Assembly: GCF_016009175.1 (NCBI RefSeq)
Contig: NZ_JADUCM010000020.1
Location: 1-64,000 of the forward strand
Direction of reading: 5' to 3'
Source of the DNA: Pseudomonas alkylphenolica
Lineage (GTDB): Bacteria > Pseudomonadota > Gammaproteobacteria > Pseudomonadales > Pseudomonadaceae
Length of the DNA: 64,000 nt
Of this stretch, positions 21,299 to 31,100 are shown one piece after another. Both the position numbers and the translations under genes were made by a program. How positions within the stretch are numbered: the first letter of the stretch is position 1; every line of letters begins with the position of its first letter. Under the pieces are notes generated by a model. It searched no databases. It saw only the letters and a list, made by a program, of their open reading frames with translations, and was not told where the DNA came from.

Positions 21299-22363
21299 AT
21301 GACTGCCCTGAAGAACGATCGTTTCCTGCGTGCACTGCTCAAGCAACCCGTAGACGTCACGCCTGTCTGGATGATGCGCCAAGCCGGCCGCTACCTGCCG
21401 GAGTACCGCGCCAGCCGCGCCAAGGCCGGTGACTTCATGAGCCTGTGCATGAACCCGCAGTTCGCCTGTGAAGTGACCCTGCAGCCGCTGGACCGCTACC
21501 CGCTGGACGCCGCGATCCTCTTCTCCGACATCCTCACCATTCCCGACGCCATGGGCCAGGGCCTGTATTTCGAGACCGGCGAAGGTCCGCGCTTCAAGAA
21601 AGTCGTCAGTACCCTGGCCGATATCGAGGCGCTGCCGATCCCTGATCCGCAGAAAGACCTCGGCTACGTCATGGACGCGGTCAGCACCATTCGTCGCGAG
21701 CTCAATGGCCGTGTGCCGTTGATCGGCTTCTCCGGCAGCCCGTGGACGCTGGCCACCTACATGGTTGAAGGCGGCTCGTCGAAAGACTTCCGCAAAACCA
21801 AGGCCATGCTCTACGACAACCCGCAGGCCATGCACCTGCTGCTCGACAAGCTGGCGCAGTCGGTGACCACCTACCTCAACGGCCAGATCCTGGCAGGTGC
21901 ACAGGCGGTGCAGATCTTCGATACCTGGGGCGGCAACCTGTCGGCGGCGGCGTACCAGGAGTTCTCCCTGGCCTACATGCGCAAGATCGTCAGCGGCCTG
22001 ATCCGCGAGCACGAAGGTCGCAAGGTGCCGGTGATCCTCTTCACCAAGAACGGCGGCCTGTGGCTGGAAAGCATTGCCGACGCTGGCGCCGATGCCCTGG
22101 GCCTGGACTGGACCTGCGATATCGGTGAAGCCCGTCAGCGGGTTGGCAACAAGGTTGCCCTGCAAGGCAACATGGACCCGACGGTGCTGTACGCCAAGCC
22201 GGAAGCCATCCGTGCTGAAGTCGGGCGTATCCTGGCCAGCTATGGCAATGGCAGCGGCCACGTGTTCAACCTCGGCCACGGCATTACCCCGGAAGTCGAT
22301 CCTGAGCATGCCGGTGCATTCATCAACGCCGTGCACGAGCTGTCGGCGCAGTACCACCAGTAA
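21299..22363 (+). CDS. hemE: Uroporphyrinogen decarboxylase
   Basis: Removes four acetate carboxyls from uroporphyrinogen III to give coproporphyrinogen III in heme synthesis; cytoplasmic. 354 residues. The N-terminal signature PVWMMRQAGRYLPEYR with the substrate-binding arginines is intact, as are FSDILTIPDAMG with the catalytic aspartate, GFSGSPWTLATYMVEG, FDTWGG and the C-terminal NLGHGI. Single gene ended by its own terminator. Confidence 0.97.
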   Translation: MTALKNDRFLRALLKQPVDVTPVWMMRQAGRYLPEYRASRAKAGDFMSLCMNPQFACEVTLQPLDRYPLDAAILFSDILTIPDAMGQGLYFETGEGPRFKKVVSTLADIEALPIPDPQKDLGYVMDAVSTIRRELNGRVPLIGFSGSPWTLATYMVEGGSSKDFRKTKAMLYDNPQAMHLLLDKLAQSVTTYLNGQILAGAQAVQIFDTWGGNLSAAAYQEFSLAYMRKIVSGLIREHEGRKVPVILFTKNGGLWLESIADAGADALGLDWTCDIGEARQRVGNKVALQGNMDPTVLYAKPEAIRAEVGRILASYGNGSGHVFNLGHGITPEVDPEHAGAFINAVHELSAQYHQ

Positions 22364-22382
22364 GCTTTTCAGCAGTATGAAG

Positions 22383-22406
22383 CGCCCGGCCAATGCCGGG
22401 CGTTTT
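22383..22406 (+). terminator. Terminator of hemE
   Basis: CGCCCGGC (22383-22390) pairs with GCCGGGCG (22395-22402) around a CAAT loop, followed by TTTT. Confidence 0.8.
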
Positions 22407-22474
22407 GCTTTTAAGCTTCAGTTCAGCCTGCCCGGATAACCTGTCTTCATCAAAACCCGGACAGGATCTTCATC

Positions 22475-22822
22475 ATGAAAACCCGCTACCTCGCACTGCT
22501 GCTTGCCCCGCTGTTCAGTACCGCTGCCCTGGCCGCTGGCTATACCGGCCCGGGCGCACAACCGGTAACCACGGTTGCTGCCGCCAACGACGCCGCTGAT
22601 GACACGCCGGTGGTGCTGCAGGGCTATGTGGTGAAGAAGCTGAACAACGATGACAAGTTCGAGTTCAAGGACACCACCGGCACCCTCACGGTCGAGATCG
22701 ACAAGGAAGACATGCCGCCGGTGGCCTTCGACGAAAAGACCAAGGTCAAACTGACCGGTGAAGTCGAGAAGCACCTGATGAGCCGTGAAGTGGATGTGGA
22801 TCTGGTTGAAGTCATCAACTGA
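22475..22822 (+). CDS. Periplasmic OB-fold stress protein, YgiW/YdeI family
   Basis: The 115-residue protein has a signal peptide (MKTRYLALLLAPLFSTAALA) and a BOF-type OB fold (VVLQGYVVKKLNNDDKFEFKD, then VEIDKEDMPP and VKLTGEVEKHLMSREVDVDLVEV). Relatives such as YgiW help tolerance of peroxide, metals or acid in enterics; the ligand here is unknown. Monocistronic; convergent with the MFS gene. Confidence 0.85.
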   Translation: MKTRYLALLLAPLFSTAALAAGYTGPGAQPVTTVAAANDAADDTPVVLQGYVVKKLNNDDKFEFKDTTGTLTVEIDKEDMPPVAFDEKTKVKLTGEVEKHLMSREVDVDLVEVIN

Positions 22823-22829
22823 AAGCCCT

Positions 22830-22851
22830 GGCTCCAACCTGCGTTGGAGCC
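22830..22851. repeat. Perfect 9-bp hairpin, REP-like
   Basis: GGCTCCAAC (22830-22838) and GTTGGAGCC (22843-22851) flank a CTGC loop between convergent genes. There is no T run, so it is more likely a REP fragment or mRNA 3'-end stabiliser than a terminator. Confidence 0.6.
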
Positions 22852-22878
22852 GGCTTGCTGGCGATGGTGTGACGATAC

Positions 22879-24138
22879 TCACGCCTTGGGCGGCAATCGG
22901 CTCAGGTGCACTGCCACCAGCAAGGCCACCACCAGCAAGCTGCCGATGAACAGACCGATGCCGTTCCAGCCGGCTTCATGCCAGAAAATGCCACCGGCCG
23001 TCCCGGCCACACTCGACCCCGCGTAATAGCTGAACAGGTACAGCGACGAGGCCTGGCCCTTGGCTTTGGTCGCGCGCCGTCCGATCCAGCTGCTGGCCAC
23101 CGAATGTGCGCCAAAAAAGCCGAAGGTGAACACCAGCATGCCGACGATCACCAGCAGCAAGGGGCTGAACAGGGTCATCAACAGGCCGCCGAACATCAGC
23201 ACGATGGTGCCCCAGAACACCTTGCGCCGTCCCAGCTTGTCGGCCAGGGCACCGATCTGTGCCGAACTGTAGATGCCCGACAGGTACACCACCGACAGCA
23301 GGCCGACGAGCGCCTGGCTCATGTGGTAGGGATCAGCCAGCAGGCGGTAGCCGATGTAGTTGAACAGGGTGACGAAGGCCCCCATCAGCAGGAACGCCTC
23401 AAGGAACAGCCACGGTAGGCCGGCATCACGAAAGTGCTGGGTAAAGCCCTCCAGCAGGCTGCGCGGATGCATCGACTGCGGGCGGAAGTTGCGTGACTCG
23501 GGGAGCACTTTCCAGAACACCACGGCGGCGATAAGGGCCAGGCAGCCAATCACCAGCAGGGCCGTGTGCCAGCTGACGAAGTCGATCAGTACGCCGGTAA
23601 TCAGCCGGCCGCTCATGCCGCCAATCGCGTTACCGCCGATGTACAGGCCCATCGCCAGGCCGATGTGTTGCGGGTGGATCTCTTCGCTCAGGTAAGTCAT
23701 GGCCACTGCCGCGAGGCCGCTCAATGACAGCCCCAGCAGCGCCCGGGTCAGCAGCACGCCGTGCCAGCTGGGCATCAGCGCGCTGACGATGGTGCACAAG
23801 GCGGCGCAAAACAACGCGAAGACCATCACCGGCTTGCGGCCGATGCGATCGGAGATGGGCCCGGTGATCAACAGGCCGAAGGCCAGCATGCCGGTCGACA
23901 CCGAGAGGATCAGGCTGCTTTGTGCGGCATTGATCGAGTACTCATGGGACAGCATCGGCATCATCGGCTGCACGCAATAGAGCAGCGCAAAGGTGGCAAA
24001 GCCGCCGCAGAACAGGGCCAGCACCGTGCGCAGAAAGGCCGGTGTGCCTTTTTCTATCCAGCGTTCAGCAAGGGCGGCGGGGGCGTCGACAGGGAGCGGG
24101 GGAACATCGTGGACGAGTGGAGCAACAGCAGTTTTCAC
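22879..24138 (-). CDS. MFS transporter, YnfM-like exporter
   Basis: A 419-residue major facilitator with twelve predicted hydrophobic segments. The MFS signature between helices 2 and 3 is GPISDRIGRKPVM, and its second-half echo is ALADKLGRRKVF. The ~38-residue N-terminal tail before the first helix is long for the family. GTG start at 24138 with GAGG upstream. Divergent from a LysR gene 113 bp away, the layout of ynfM and ynfL in E. coli, so control by that regulator is likely. Substrate cannot be told from the sequence; drug or sugar efflux is typical of relatives. Confidence 0.85.
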   Translation of the reverse strand: MKTAVAPLVHDVPPLPVDAPAALAERWIEKGTPAFLRTVLALFCGGFATFALLYCVQPMMPMLSHEYSINAAQSSLILSVSTGMLAFGLLITGPISDRIGRKPVMVFALFCAALCTIVSALMPSWHGVLLTRALLGLSLSGLAAVAMTYLSEEIHPQHIGLAMGLYIGGNAIGGMSGRLITGVLIDFVSWHTALLVIGCLALIAAVVFWKVLPESRNFRPQSMHPRSLLEGFTQHFRDAGLPWLFLEAFLLMGAFVTLFNYIGYRLLADPYHMSQALVGLLSVVYLSGIYSSAQIGALADKLGRRKVFWGTIVLMFGGLLMTLFSPLLLVIVGMLVFTFGFFGAHSVASSWIGRRATKAKGQASSLYLFSYYAGSSVAGTAGGIFWHEAGWNGIGLFIGSLLVVALLVAVHLSRLPPKA

Positions 24139-24188
24139 GGGTGACCTCGGGCGTCACAACCAGAAGTGAAAAAAGCATATAGCTGGCT

Positions 24189-24198
24189 AATGATCATT
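24189..24198. promoter_or_regulatory. Small palindrome in the MFS/LysR divergent region
   Basis: AATGATCATT, a perfect 10-bp palindrome in an AT-rich part of the 113-bp divergent spacer, is a candidate half of a LysR-type operator. No clear T-N11-A pair was settled on. Confidence 0.25.
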
Positions 24199-24251
24199 TC
24201 CAATATATTGTTCGACCTGTTTGAGAGGTTTTGCGACCTATTGGAGCGATC

Positions 24252-25139
24252 ATGGAATTGCGGCACCTGCGTTATTTTATCGCCGTGGCCCAAGAGCTGC
24301 ATTTTGGCCGGGCTGCCGAGCTGCTGGGCATCTCCCAGCCGCCCCTGAGCCAGCAGATCCAGGCGCTGGAACAGGAGCTGGGCGCGCGGCTGTTCGAGCG
24401 TACCAATCGTCGGGTCGCGCTCAGCGAGGCGGGTCGGCTGTTCCTCGAGGAGGCGCGCCTGGTGCTGGCCCAGGTGGACAAGGCTGCCGATGTAGCCCGG
24501 CGCGCGCAGCTCGGAGAGCTGGGCGAAATGAAGATCGGCTTCACCTCGTCGGCGCCGTTCAACTCCAGTATCCCCAAGGCCATTTATGCATTTCGCCAGC
24601 GTTTTCCGGCCGTGCACCTGAATCTTGAAGAGATGAGCAGCCAGGCGGTGGCCGATGCTTTGCTCGACGAGTCCATCGAGATCGGCTTGATCCGCCCCTT
24701 GTCGTTACCCGACAGCCTGGTGGCAACCGAGCTGTTCCGCGAACCGCTGGTCGCGGTCATCAACGCCGCTCATCCTTTGGCCGGTGGCAGCGAAGGCGGG
24801 TTGCACATCGCGGCGCTGGCTGACGAGCCGTTTGTGTTCTTCCCCCGCAGCTATGGCAGTGGCTTGTACGCGCAGTTGCTCAACCTCGCCCGGCAGGCGG
24901 GCTTCAGCCCGCATTTTGCCCAGGAGGCGAGCGAGGCGATGACCATCATCGGCCTGGTCTCGGCAGGCCTTGGTGTATCGGTGCTGCCGGCGTCGTTCCA
25001 GCGCATGCGCATCGACGGCGTGGTCTATCGCCGGTTGCTCGACGAAGGCGCGGACACCGCCGTGTGGCTGGTGCAACGACGTGAGTCGGCGTCGGTGATG
25101 GCCGACGCTTTTGCGGCACTGCTGTGCGCTGAACCGTAG
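24252..25139 (+). CDS. LysR-family regulator
   Basis: 295 residues with the N-terminal winged helix-turn-helix (ELRHLRYFIAVAQELHFGRAAELLGISQPPLSQQIQALE) and a C-terminal periplasmic-binding-like effector domain starting near residue 90 (EMKIGFTSSAPFNSSIPKAI). The ATG at 24252 lies six bases after GGAG. It probably regulates the divergent MFS gene and itself. The helix-turn-helix looks like that of BenM/CatR-type regulators of the family, but the inducer is unknown. Confidence 0.88.
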   Translation: MELRHLRYFIAVAQELHFGRAAELLGISQPPLSQQIQALEQELGARLFERTNRRVALSEAGRLFLEEARLVLAQVDKAADVARRAQLGELGEMKIGFTSSAPFNSSIPKAIYAFRQRFPAVHLNLEEMSSQAVADALLDESIEIGLIRPLSLPDSLVATELFREPLVAVINAAHPLAGGSEGGLHIAALADEPFVFFPRSYGSGLYAQLLNLARQAGFSPHFAQEASEAMTIIGLVSAGLGVSVLPASFQRMRIDGVVYRRLLDEGADTAVWLVQRRESASVMADAFAALLCAEP

Positions 25140-25225
25140 CGCCGCATCGAAGGGCTGGATGGTGCTGGATAATCCGGCGCCGCGCCGACATACTCGGGCC
25201 TTCCCTGAAACACGGAGGTCTTTCC

Positions 25226-25999
25226 ATGCGGCGCGTGGTGTTCAATCAGAAAGGTGGTGTGGGTAAATCGAGCATCGCTTGCAACCTGGCGGCGGTAAGT
25301 GCCAGTGAAGGCTATCGAACCTTGCTGATCGACCTGGATGCCCAGGCCAACTCGACCCAGTACCTGACCGGGCTGACCGGTGAGGACATTCCCATGGGTA
25401 TTGCCGACTTCTTCAAGCAGACCCTGTCTTCCGGGCCGTTTGCCAAGAAGAACAAGGTCGATATCTACGAAACGCCTTTCGACAACCTGCATGTGGTCAC
25501 CGCCACCGCCGAACTGGCCGACCTGCAGCCCAAGCTTGAGGCCAAACACAAGATCAACAAGCTGCGTAAGCTGCTCGACGATCTGGACGAAGACTACGAC
25601 CGGATCTATCTGGATACGCCACCTGCGTTGAACTTCTATGCGGTTTCTGCGCTTATCGCCGCTGATCGTGTACTGATCCCCTTCGACTGTGACAGCTTTT
25701 CCCGTCAGGCACTGTACGGTCTGCTGGCTGAAATCGAAGAGCTCAAGGACGACCACAACGAAGACCTGCAAGTCGAAGGCATCGTCGTCAACCAGTTCCA
25801 GGCACGGGCCAGCCTGCCCCAGCAGATGCTCGACGAGTTGCTGGCCGAAGGCCTGCCGGTATTGCCGGTGTACCTCAACAGTTCAGTGAAGATGCGTGAA
25901 TCGCACCAGGCCAACCTGCCATTGATTCATCTGGAACCCCGCCACAAGCTGACCCAGCAGTTTGTCGAGTTGCACGCACTGCTCGAAGAGAACGCCTAG
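25226..25999 (+). CDS. Orphan ParA-family ATPase
   Basis: 257 residues with the deviant Walker A KGGVGKSS at the N-terminus, the A' box LLIDLDAQANST and Walker B-like IYLDTPPAL. This is the MinD/ParA fold that dimerises on ATP and often positions cargo on nucleoid or membrane. No parB neighbour or parS-like site is present, so it is not the chromosome segregation ParA; what it positions is unknown. Its stop overlaps the stop of the convergent trxC (shared CTAG). Confidence 0.8.
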   Translation: MRRVVFNQKGGVGKSSIACNLAAVSASEGYRTLLIDLDAQANSTQYLTGLTGEDIPMGIADFFKQTLSSGPFAKKNKVDIYETPFDNLHVVTATAELADLQPKLEAKHKINKLRKLLDDLDEDYDRIYLDTPPALNFYAVSALIAADRVLIPFDCDSFSRQALYGLLAEIEELKDDHNEDLQVEGIVVNQFQARASLPQQMLDELLAEGLPVLPVYLNSSVKMRESHQANLPLIHLEPRHKLTQQFVELHALLEENA

Positions 26000-26430
26000 A
26001 CCCCTTGGCTGCGCAACCACTCCAGGAGTTGCTGGAGTGGGAATGCGCCGCTCTGGCGCGCCACTTCCCGGCCATTTTTGAACAGGATCAGGCTGGGGAT
26101 CGAACGTATCGCCAATTGCCCCGCCAGTTGCTGGTTGGCCTCGCTGTCCAGCTTGGCCAGGCGGCAGCGCCCGCTCAACTGGCTGGCAGCCTGCTCGAAG
26201 ATAGGTGCAAAGGATTTGCACGGCCCGCACCAGTCAGCCCAGACATCGATCAGAATCGGCAGGTCGCCTTTGATCTGGCTGGCGTAGTCGCCTTGCTTGA
26301 GATCGAAGGGTTTGCTCAGCAGCACCGGGTTTTTGCAGTGGCCGCATTTGGGCGTGTCGCCGAGGCGCTCGGCGGGGATGCGGTTCAGGCCGTTGCAGTG
26401 GGGGCAGGGTATTACCAAAGGTTCAGTCAT
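25996..26430 (-). CDS. trxC: Thioredoxin 2
   Basis: The 144-residue protein has an N-terminal zinc ribbon (PCPHC ... KCGHC) and a thioredoxin domain with the active site WADWCGPCKS and cis-proline RSIPSLILF. TrxC-type proteins reduce cytoplasmic disulfides and are often under OxyR control; no OxyR site was identified here. Start ATG at 26430 behind AAGGAG. The frame is open much further upstream (to 26895, through the end of selO in antisense), but only the part from MTEPLVIPCPHC is thioredoxin. Confidence 0.93.
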   Translation of the reverse strand: MTEPLVIPCPHCNGLNRIPAERLGDTPKCGHCKNPVLLSKPFDLKQGDYASQIKGDLPILIDVWADWCGPCKSFAPIFEQAASQLSGRCRLAKLDSEANQQLAGQLAIRSIPSLILFKNGREVARQSGAFPLQQLLEWLRSQGV

Positions 26431-26467
26431 GAAAGGCTCCTTGCAAATTAACGGTTGTTCAAGGGAC

Positions 26468-26572
26468 TGTAGGAGCGTGCGGGCGGCGATCCGACTTGCC
26501 CGCGAATAACGATAACGCGATGCAGCAGGTACACCGCAGCGTCTGTTTCGCCGGCAAGCCTGGCGCCTGCGG
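26468..26572. repeat. Composite REP element, copy A
   Basis: Begins TGTAGGAGCG, contains CTTGCCCGCGAA, GATAACGCG, TACACCGCA and ends TTTCGCCGGCAAGCCTGG plus GCGCC. It aligns with the copies at 33452 and 54062, differing by a short insertion near its start. It lies between trxC and selO. Confidence 0.8.
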
Positions 26573-26590
26573 ATCACACCGCTGTCACCA

Positions 26591-28051
26591 TTACGACGAG
26601 CAACTGATCTCCAGGTGCTTGCCCCATTCTGGCGGTCGTTCGGCATAGGTCTGCATGCCCGGCTGTTCCTCGAACGGCTTGCACAGCACCTGATGCAGGC
26701 GCCGCACTTCCTCATAGTCACCGCCTTCAGCGGCCTCGATGGCCCGTTGCGCCAGATAATTGCGCAGGATGTAGAGCGGATTGACCGCATGCATGCGTTC
26801 GCGGCGCCCTTCGGCATTGCCAGGCTCGCGGGCGATGCGGGCCAGGTAGTCGTCTGCCCAGCGGTCGAATCCGGCCAGGTCGATGAAGTCATCACGGACC
26901 ACGCGCACCGCCTCGTCGGCAGGCTGCTCGCCGAGCTTGCGGAAGAACAGGGTGTAATCCACCGCGCCGGGCTGCATCAGTTGCAGCAAACGTTCGATCA
27001 GGGCCTTGTCGTCTTCGTGTGCCTCGGTCAGCCCCAGGCGACGGCGCATCAGGTGCAGGTAGTGCGCTTCGTACAGTGGCAGGAACAACGCCAGGGTCTG
27101 CTGCAACGCCTCGACGCTGATGAACGGCGTCAGTGCCTGGGCCAGGGCACTGAGGTTCCAGTGGGCGACCGGCACCTGGTTGCTGTAGCTGTAACGGCCC
27201 TGGTCGTCGGAATGGTTGCAGATGAAGTTGGCGTCGAAGTCATCGAGGAAGGCGAACGGGCCGAAGTCGAAGGTGATGCCCAGAATCGACATGTTGTCGG
27301 TGTTCATCACGCCATGGCAGAAACCGTAGGCTTGCCACAGGGCAATCAGCTCGGCGTTGCGCTCGACGATGCTGCGAAACATCGCCAGATAAGGTTCGGG
27401 CTCGGTCTGGCACTCAGGGAAGTGCTGGCTCAGCACGTGCTCGGCAAGGATGCGCTGTTGCTCGGGCTGACGGGTGTAATAGAAGTACTCGAAGTGACCG
27501 AAGCGCACATGGCTCGGCGCCAGGCGCAGCACCATCGCCGCGCGCTCCTGGGCTTCACGCCATACCGGCGTGCTCGAGCCGATGACGCACAAGGCGCGGC
27601 TGCTCGGGATACCCAGGGCGTGCAGGGCTTCGCTGGCCAGGAACTCACGGATCGACGAACGCAGCACGGCCCGGCCGTCACCCATGCGCGAATAGGGGGT
27701 TTGCCCGGCACCTTTGAGGTGCAGGTCCCAGTGCTCGCCGGCGTCGTTGTAGACCTCACCGAGGAGCAAACCGCGGCCATCGCCCAGGCGCGGGCTGTAG
27801 CCGCCGAACTGGTGCCCGGAATAGACCATCGCCCGGGGTTCGGCTTCGCTCCAGAGCTTGTGGCCGCCAAACAGTTCGGCAAATACCGGCGAGTGCGCCT
27901 CGGTCGGCTCCAGGTCGAGCAAGGCCATGGCGGCGTCGCTGGCAACCACCAGGCGCGGCTCGGCAATCGGCTCGGGCAGCACCGAGGTTGAGAAGGCATC
28001 GCCCAGGCGGGCGAAACGGTTGTCGAAGGTCAGTTCGTCGAGGGCTTTCAA
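26591..28051 (-). CDS. selO: Protein adenylyltransferase SelO
   Basis: Pseudokinase-fold enzyme that moves AMP from ATP onto Ser/Thr/Tyr of target proteins and responds to oxidative stress (YdiU/SelO family). The 486-residue protein shows the glycine-rich GDGRG loop, LHLKGAGQTPYSRMGDGRAVLRSSIREFL, the metal-binding HGVMNTDNMSI and the DFGPFAFLD block. The start is a TTG at 28051, seven bases after AGGAG, because homology begins at KALDELTFDNRFARLGDAF. An ATG between the ribosome site and the TTG is out of frame. The last residues CSS fit a cysteine at the selenocysteine position of eukaryotic SelO. Confidence 0.92.
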   Translation of the reverse strand: MKALDELTFDNRFARLGDAFSTSVLPEPIAEPRLVVASDAAMALLDLEPTEAHSPVFAELFGGHKLWSEAEPRAMVYSGHQFGGYSPRLGDGRGLLLGEVYNDAGEHWDLHLKGAGQTPYSRMGDGRAVLRSSIREFLASEALHALGIPSSRALCVIGSSTPVWREAQERAAMVLRLAPSHVRFGHFEYFYYTRQPEQQRILAEHVLSQHFPECQTEPEPYLAMFRSIVERNAELIALWQAYGFCHGVMNTDNMSILGITFDFGPFAFLDDFDANFICNHSDDQGRYSYSNQVPVAHWNLSALAQALTPFISVEALQQTLALFLPLYEAHYLHLMRRRLGLTEAHEDDKALIERLLQLMQPGAVDYTLFFRKLGEQPADEAVRVVRDDFIDLAGFDRWADDYLARIAREPGNAEGRRERMHAVNPLYILRNYLAQRAIEAAEGGDYEEVRRLHQVLCKPFEEQPGMQTYAERPPEWGKHLEISCSS

Positions 28052-28109
28052 CGGCCATCTCCTGAAGAAAACCTGAGTATTCTGCAAGGGTATGGCCGTC
28101 TGCGTCCAG

Positions 28110-31100
28110 TCAGGCCAGTTTGCCTGGCGCGGTGTCGTCCGGTTTGTCGTCACTCTCTGACGGTTTCACGATCACCGTCTTGTCGTGCTGCTCCACCGGC
28201 ACCATCTTGTATTCCTGGCCCTGCATGTTCTTCAGGTAGACCTCCATCTGCCGGAACGAGATGTTGATCTTCTGCTTCTTGAACTCCTTGTTGATGAAGC
28301 GGTTGATCTCGTCCAGTACCGGGTTGCGGTCACCCAGGTCGCGCACGTGCATGCGCAGTTCATGGTCGAGGGTGCTTTCACCGAAGTTGAGGAAGTAGAC
28401 GATCGGCTCCGGCTCCTTGAGCACCCGCGGGTTGTCCTTGGCCGCCTTGAGTAGCAACTCGCGCACCAGGTCCAGGTCCGAACCGTAGTCGACACCCAGC
28501 TTGAGGGTGACGCGGGTGACGGTGTCGGTCAGCGACCAGTTGATCAGTTGCCCGGTGATGAAGGTCTTGTTCGGGACAATGATGTCCTTGCGATCGAAGT
28601 CGGTGATGGTGGTGGCGCGGATACGGATCTTGCTGACCGTACCGGACAGGTTGCCGATGGTGATGGTGTCACCGATACGCACCGGGCGCTCGAACAGGAT
28701 CATGATGCCGGAGATGAAGTTGGCGAAGATCTCCTGCATGCCAAAGCCCAGGCCGACCGACAGTGCGGCGACCAGCCACTGCAGTTTGTCCCAGCTCACG
28801 CCCAGGGCCGAGAGTGTCGAGACGAAACCGACCCCGGCAATCACGTAGGAGAGCAGGGTGGTGGTGGCGTAGGCGCTGCCCTGGGCCAGGTTCAGGCGGG
28901 ACAGCACCAGCACTTCCAGCAAGCCCGGCAGGTTGCCGGCCAGGGCGATGGTGATGCCGATGATCACCAGCGCGCCGAGCAGGTCGCTGAGGCTGATCGG
29001 CACCATGCTCATGGTCGCGCCGGTGCCGCTGGTGTATTCGTACAGGGTGATGTTGTCGAGGTAGGCGACCACGCTGATCAGGTCGGACCAGACCCAGTAG
29101 AGCGCTCCGATAAAGCCGCCGAGCAGAGCCAGGCGGATCAGGCGCAGCGACTGCTGGTTGACCTGTTCAATGTCCAGGGTCGGCTCTTCAACGATGACCT
29201 CGCCGTCCAGGCCTTCCTTGGTGGCCTGGCGCTTGCTCAGGGCGCGCTGGTACGCCAGGCGGCGGGCAGCCACCGCCAGGCCGCGGACAAACGCCGCCTC
29301 GATGACCAGCCAGAACATCAGCAGGTAGAGGGTGTCGATCAGGCGATCGGTGAGCTTCAGGGCGGTGTAGTAGTAGCCAAAGCACACGGCGATGAACAAG
29401 GCGATCGGCAGGGCGGTGAAGGCCACCCCCACCGCCTGGCGAAACAGCGAAGTGTTGCGGTGGGCCGGGCTGCTGATCAGCAGGCGGCTGAGCAACCAGG
29501 TCATCAAGGCGTAGCAGGTCAGTACCACGCCAATACCCAGCACGTCGTCAGCCAGTGCCGACGGTTGGTGCTCGGCCACGGCGACGACGCCGACCAGTGC
29601 CAGGACCACAGCGCCAAGACGCCGGATCCACCCGCGCAGGAACTCGACCTGGGGCTTTTCCCAGCGGAAATGCAGTTCGGCCACGCCGCCAGGAGCCAGG
29701 ATGCGGTAGGCGGTGTAGAACACCATCCAGGCCTGGGCGACCTGCCAGAGCGCGGCGCCGAGGTTGGCATTCTGCCCGCGGGCGTCGATCTGCAGGGCGA
29801 AGCCGCACAGCGCCAGGCCGAGGCTCACCGGCAGGGCCAGGAGAATGTTGATCAGGATCGCCTGCGGTGTATGCCACTGGCTGTCACGCTTGAAGTGACC
29901 AACGTCCTTGTGGACCTTGTTCAGACGGGCATACAGGTATTTGCGGCGCCACAGCAGCGCGCCGATCAACAGCAGCAGCGGCAGGAACAACAAGGGGCGC
30001 TGCAGCAGGCCATCGCCCAGTTCCTTGATCCCGGCGCCCCACGGCAGGCTGATCAGCTGCTTTTTCAGGCGCTCGGGCACCGTGCTCAGCCACTCCAGGT
30101 CCAGCGGCTTGTTGCTCGGAATCCAGAACATCTGCTCGTCGAGGGTCTTGCGCAGGCTCTGCGAGGTGCTGAGCAGTTGTTTCTGGTTCAGCTGCAGGGT
30201 GATGGACTCGTTCAGCAGCGCACTCAGTTCGCGGTTCAGGCGTTCGAGCAGGTCGTTGCGGGTGAACGCGACTTCCAGCAGGGCCTTGCGCAGTTGCGGG
30301 GTGACGTTTTCCTCGGGCTGGTTGGCCAGCAGTTTGTCGACGTAGGCGCTCGGGCTGGTGATCTGCTCACGCTGCTGGTTGATCTCGAACTGATACAGGC
30401 GGATATCGGCAATCTGGTCGGCGAGGTCGCGGTCGACCTTCAGGTGCGGCAGCGACTGCTTCTGCTTGTAGAGAATCTTCGACAGCAACAGGCTGCCGCG
30501 CAGCACGTTGATCTGTTCATCCAGGGCCTGGTCGGCCTGGGTCAGGCTGTCCAGTTGCTGCTTGGTCTTGAGGTTCTGCTGGGTGAGTTCGTTGAGGCGG
30601 TCGGTGCTGCGCAGCAGGTAGTCGGAGAGCTTGAGGTTGGCCGCGCTTTCGGTGGCCAGCAAGGTACTGCCGCCGGCTTTCTGGGCTTCCAGCGACTGCT
30701 CGGTAACCGTCTGCTGGGACTGCGCCAGGCGCTTCTGGTTGATCAGGGTCTGCAGGTCCTGGATTTCCTGTTCCAGGCGTGCGACGCGCTCGATCAGCAG
30801 GTCGTGCTGGCTGTTGCCCAGGTCTTGCAGCAGGCTGTTGCCCGCCAGTTCCTGGCGGCGCAGCACGGTGATGGCATTGATCGCGGCCAGTTCGGCGTTG
30901 AGCTGGTTGCGCTGGTCGGCGGACAAGGTCTTGCCACCGTCCTTGCCAATTTTCAGGCTGGTGTTGATCTGCTGTGCGCGGGTCTGGTTGGCGCTGATTT
31001 CGGCCTGGGCACGCTCGGGGCGGGTTTGCGAGGTGATGGTCAGGCTGTTGGCTTCAGACAGGGCCTTTTGCAGCTCACCCTGCTCGGTGTTGCGTTCGGA

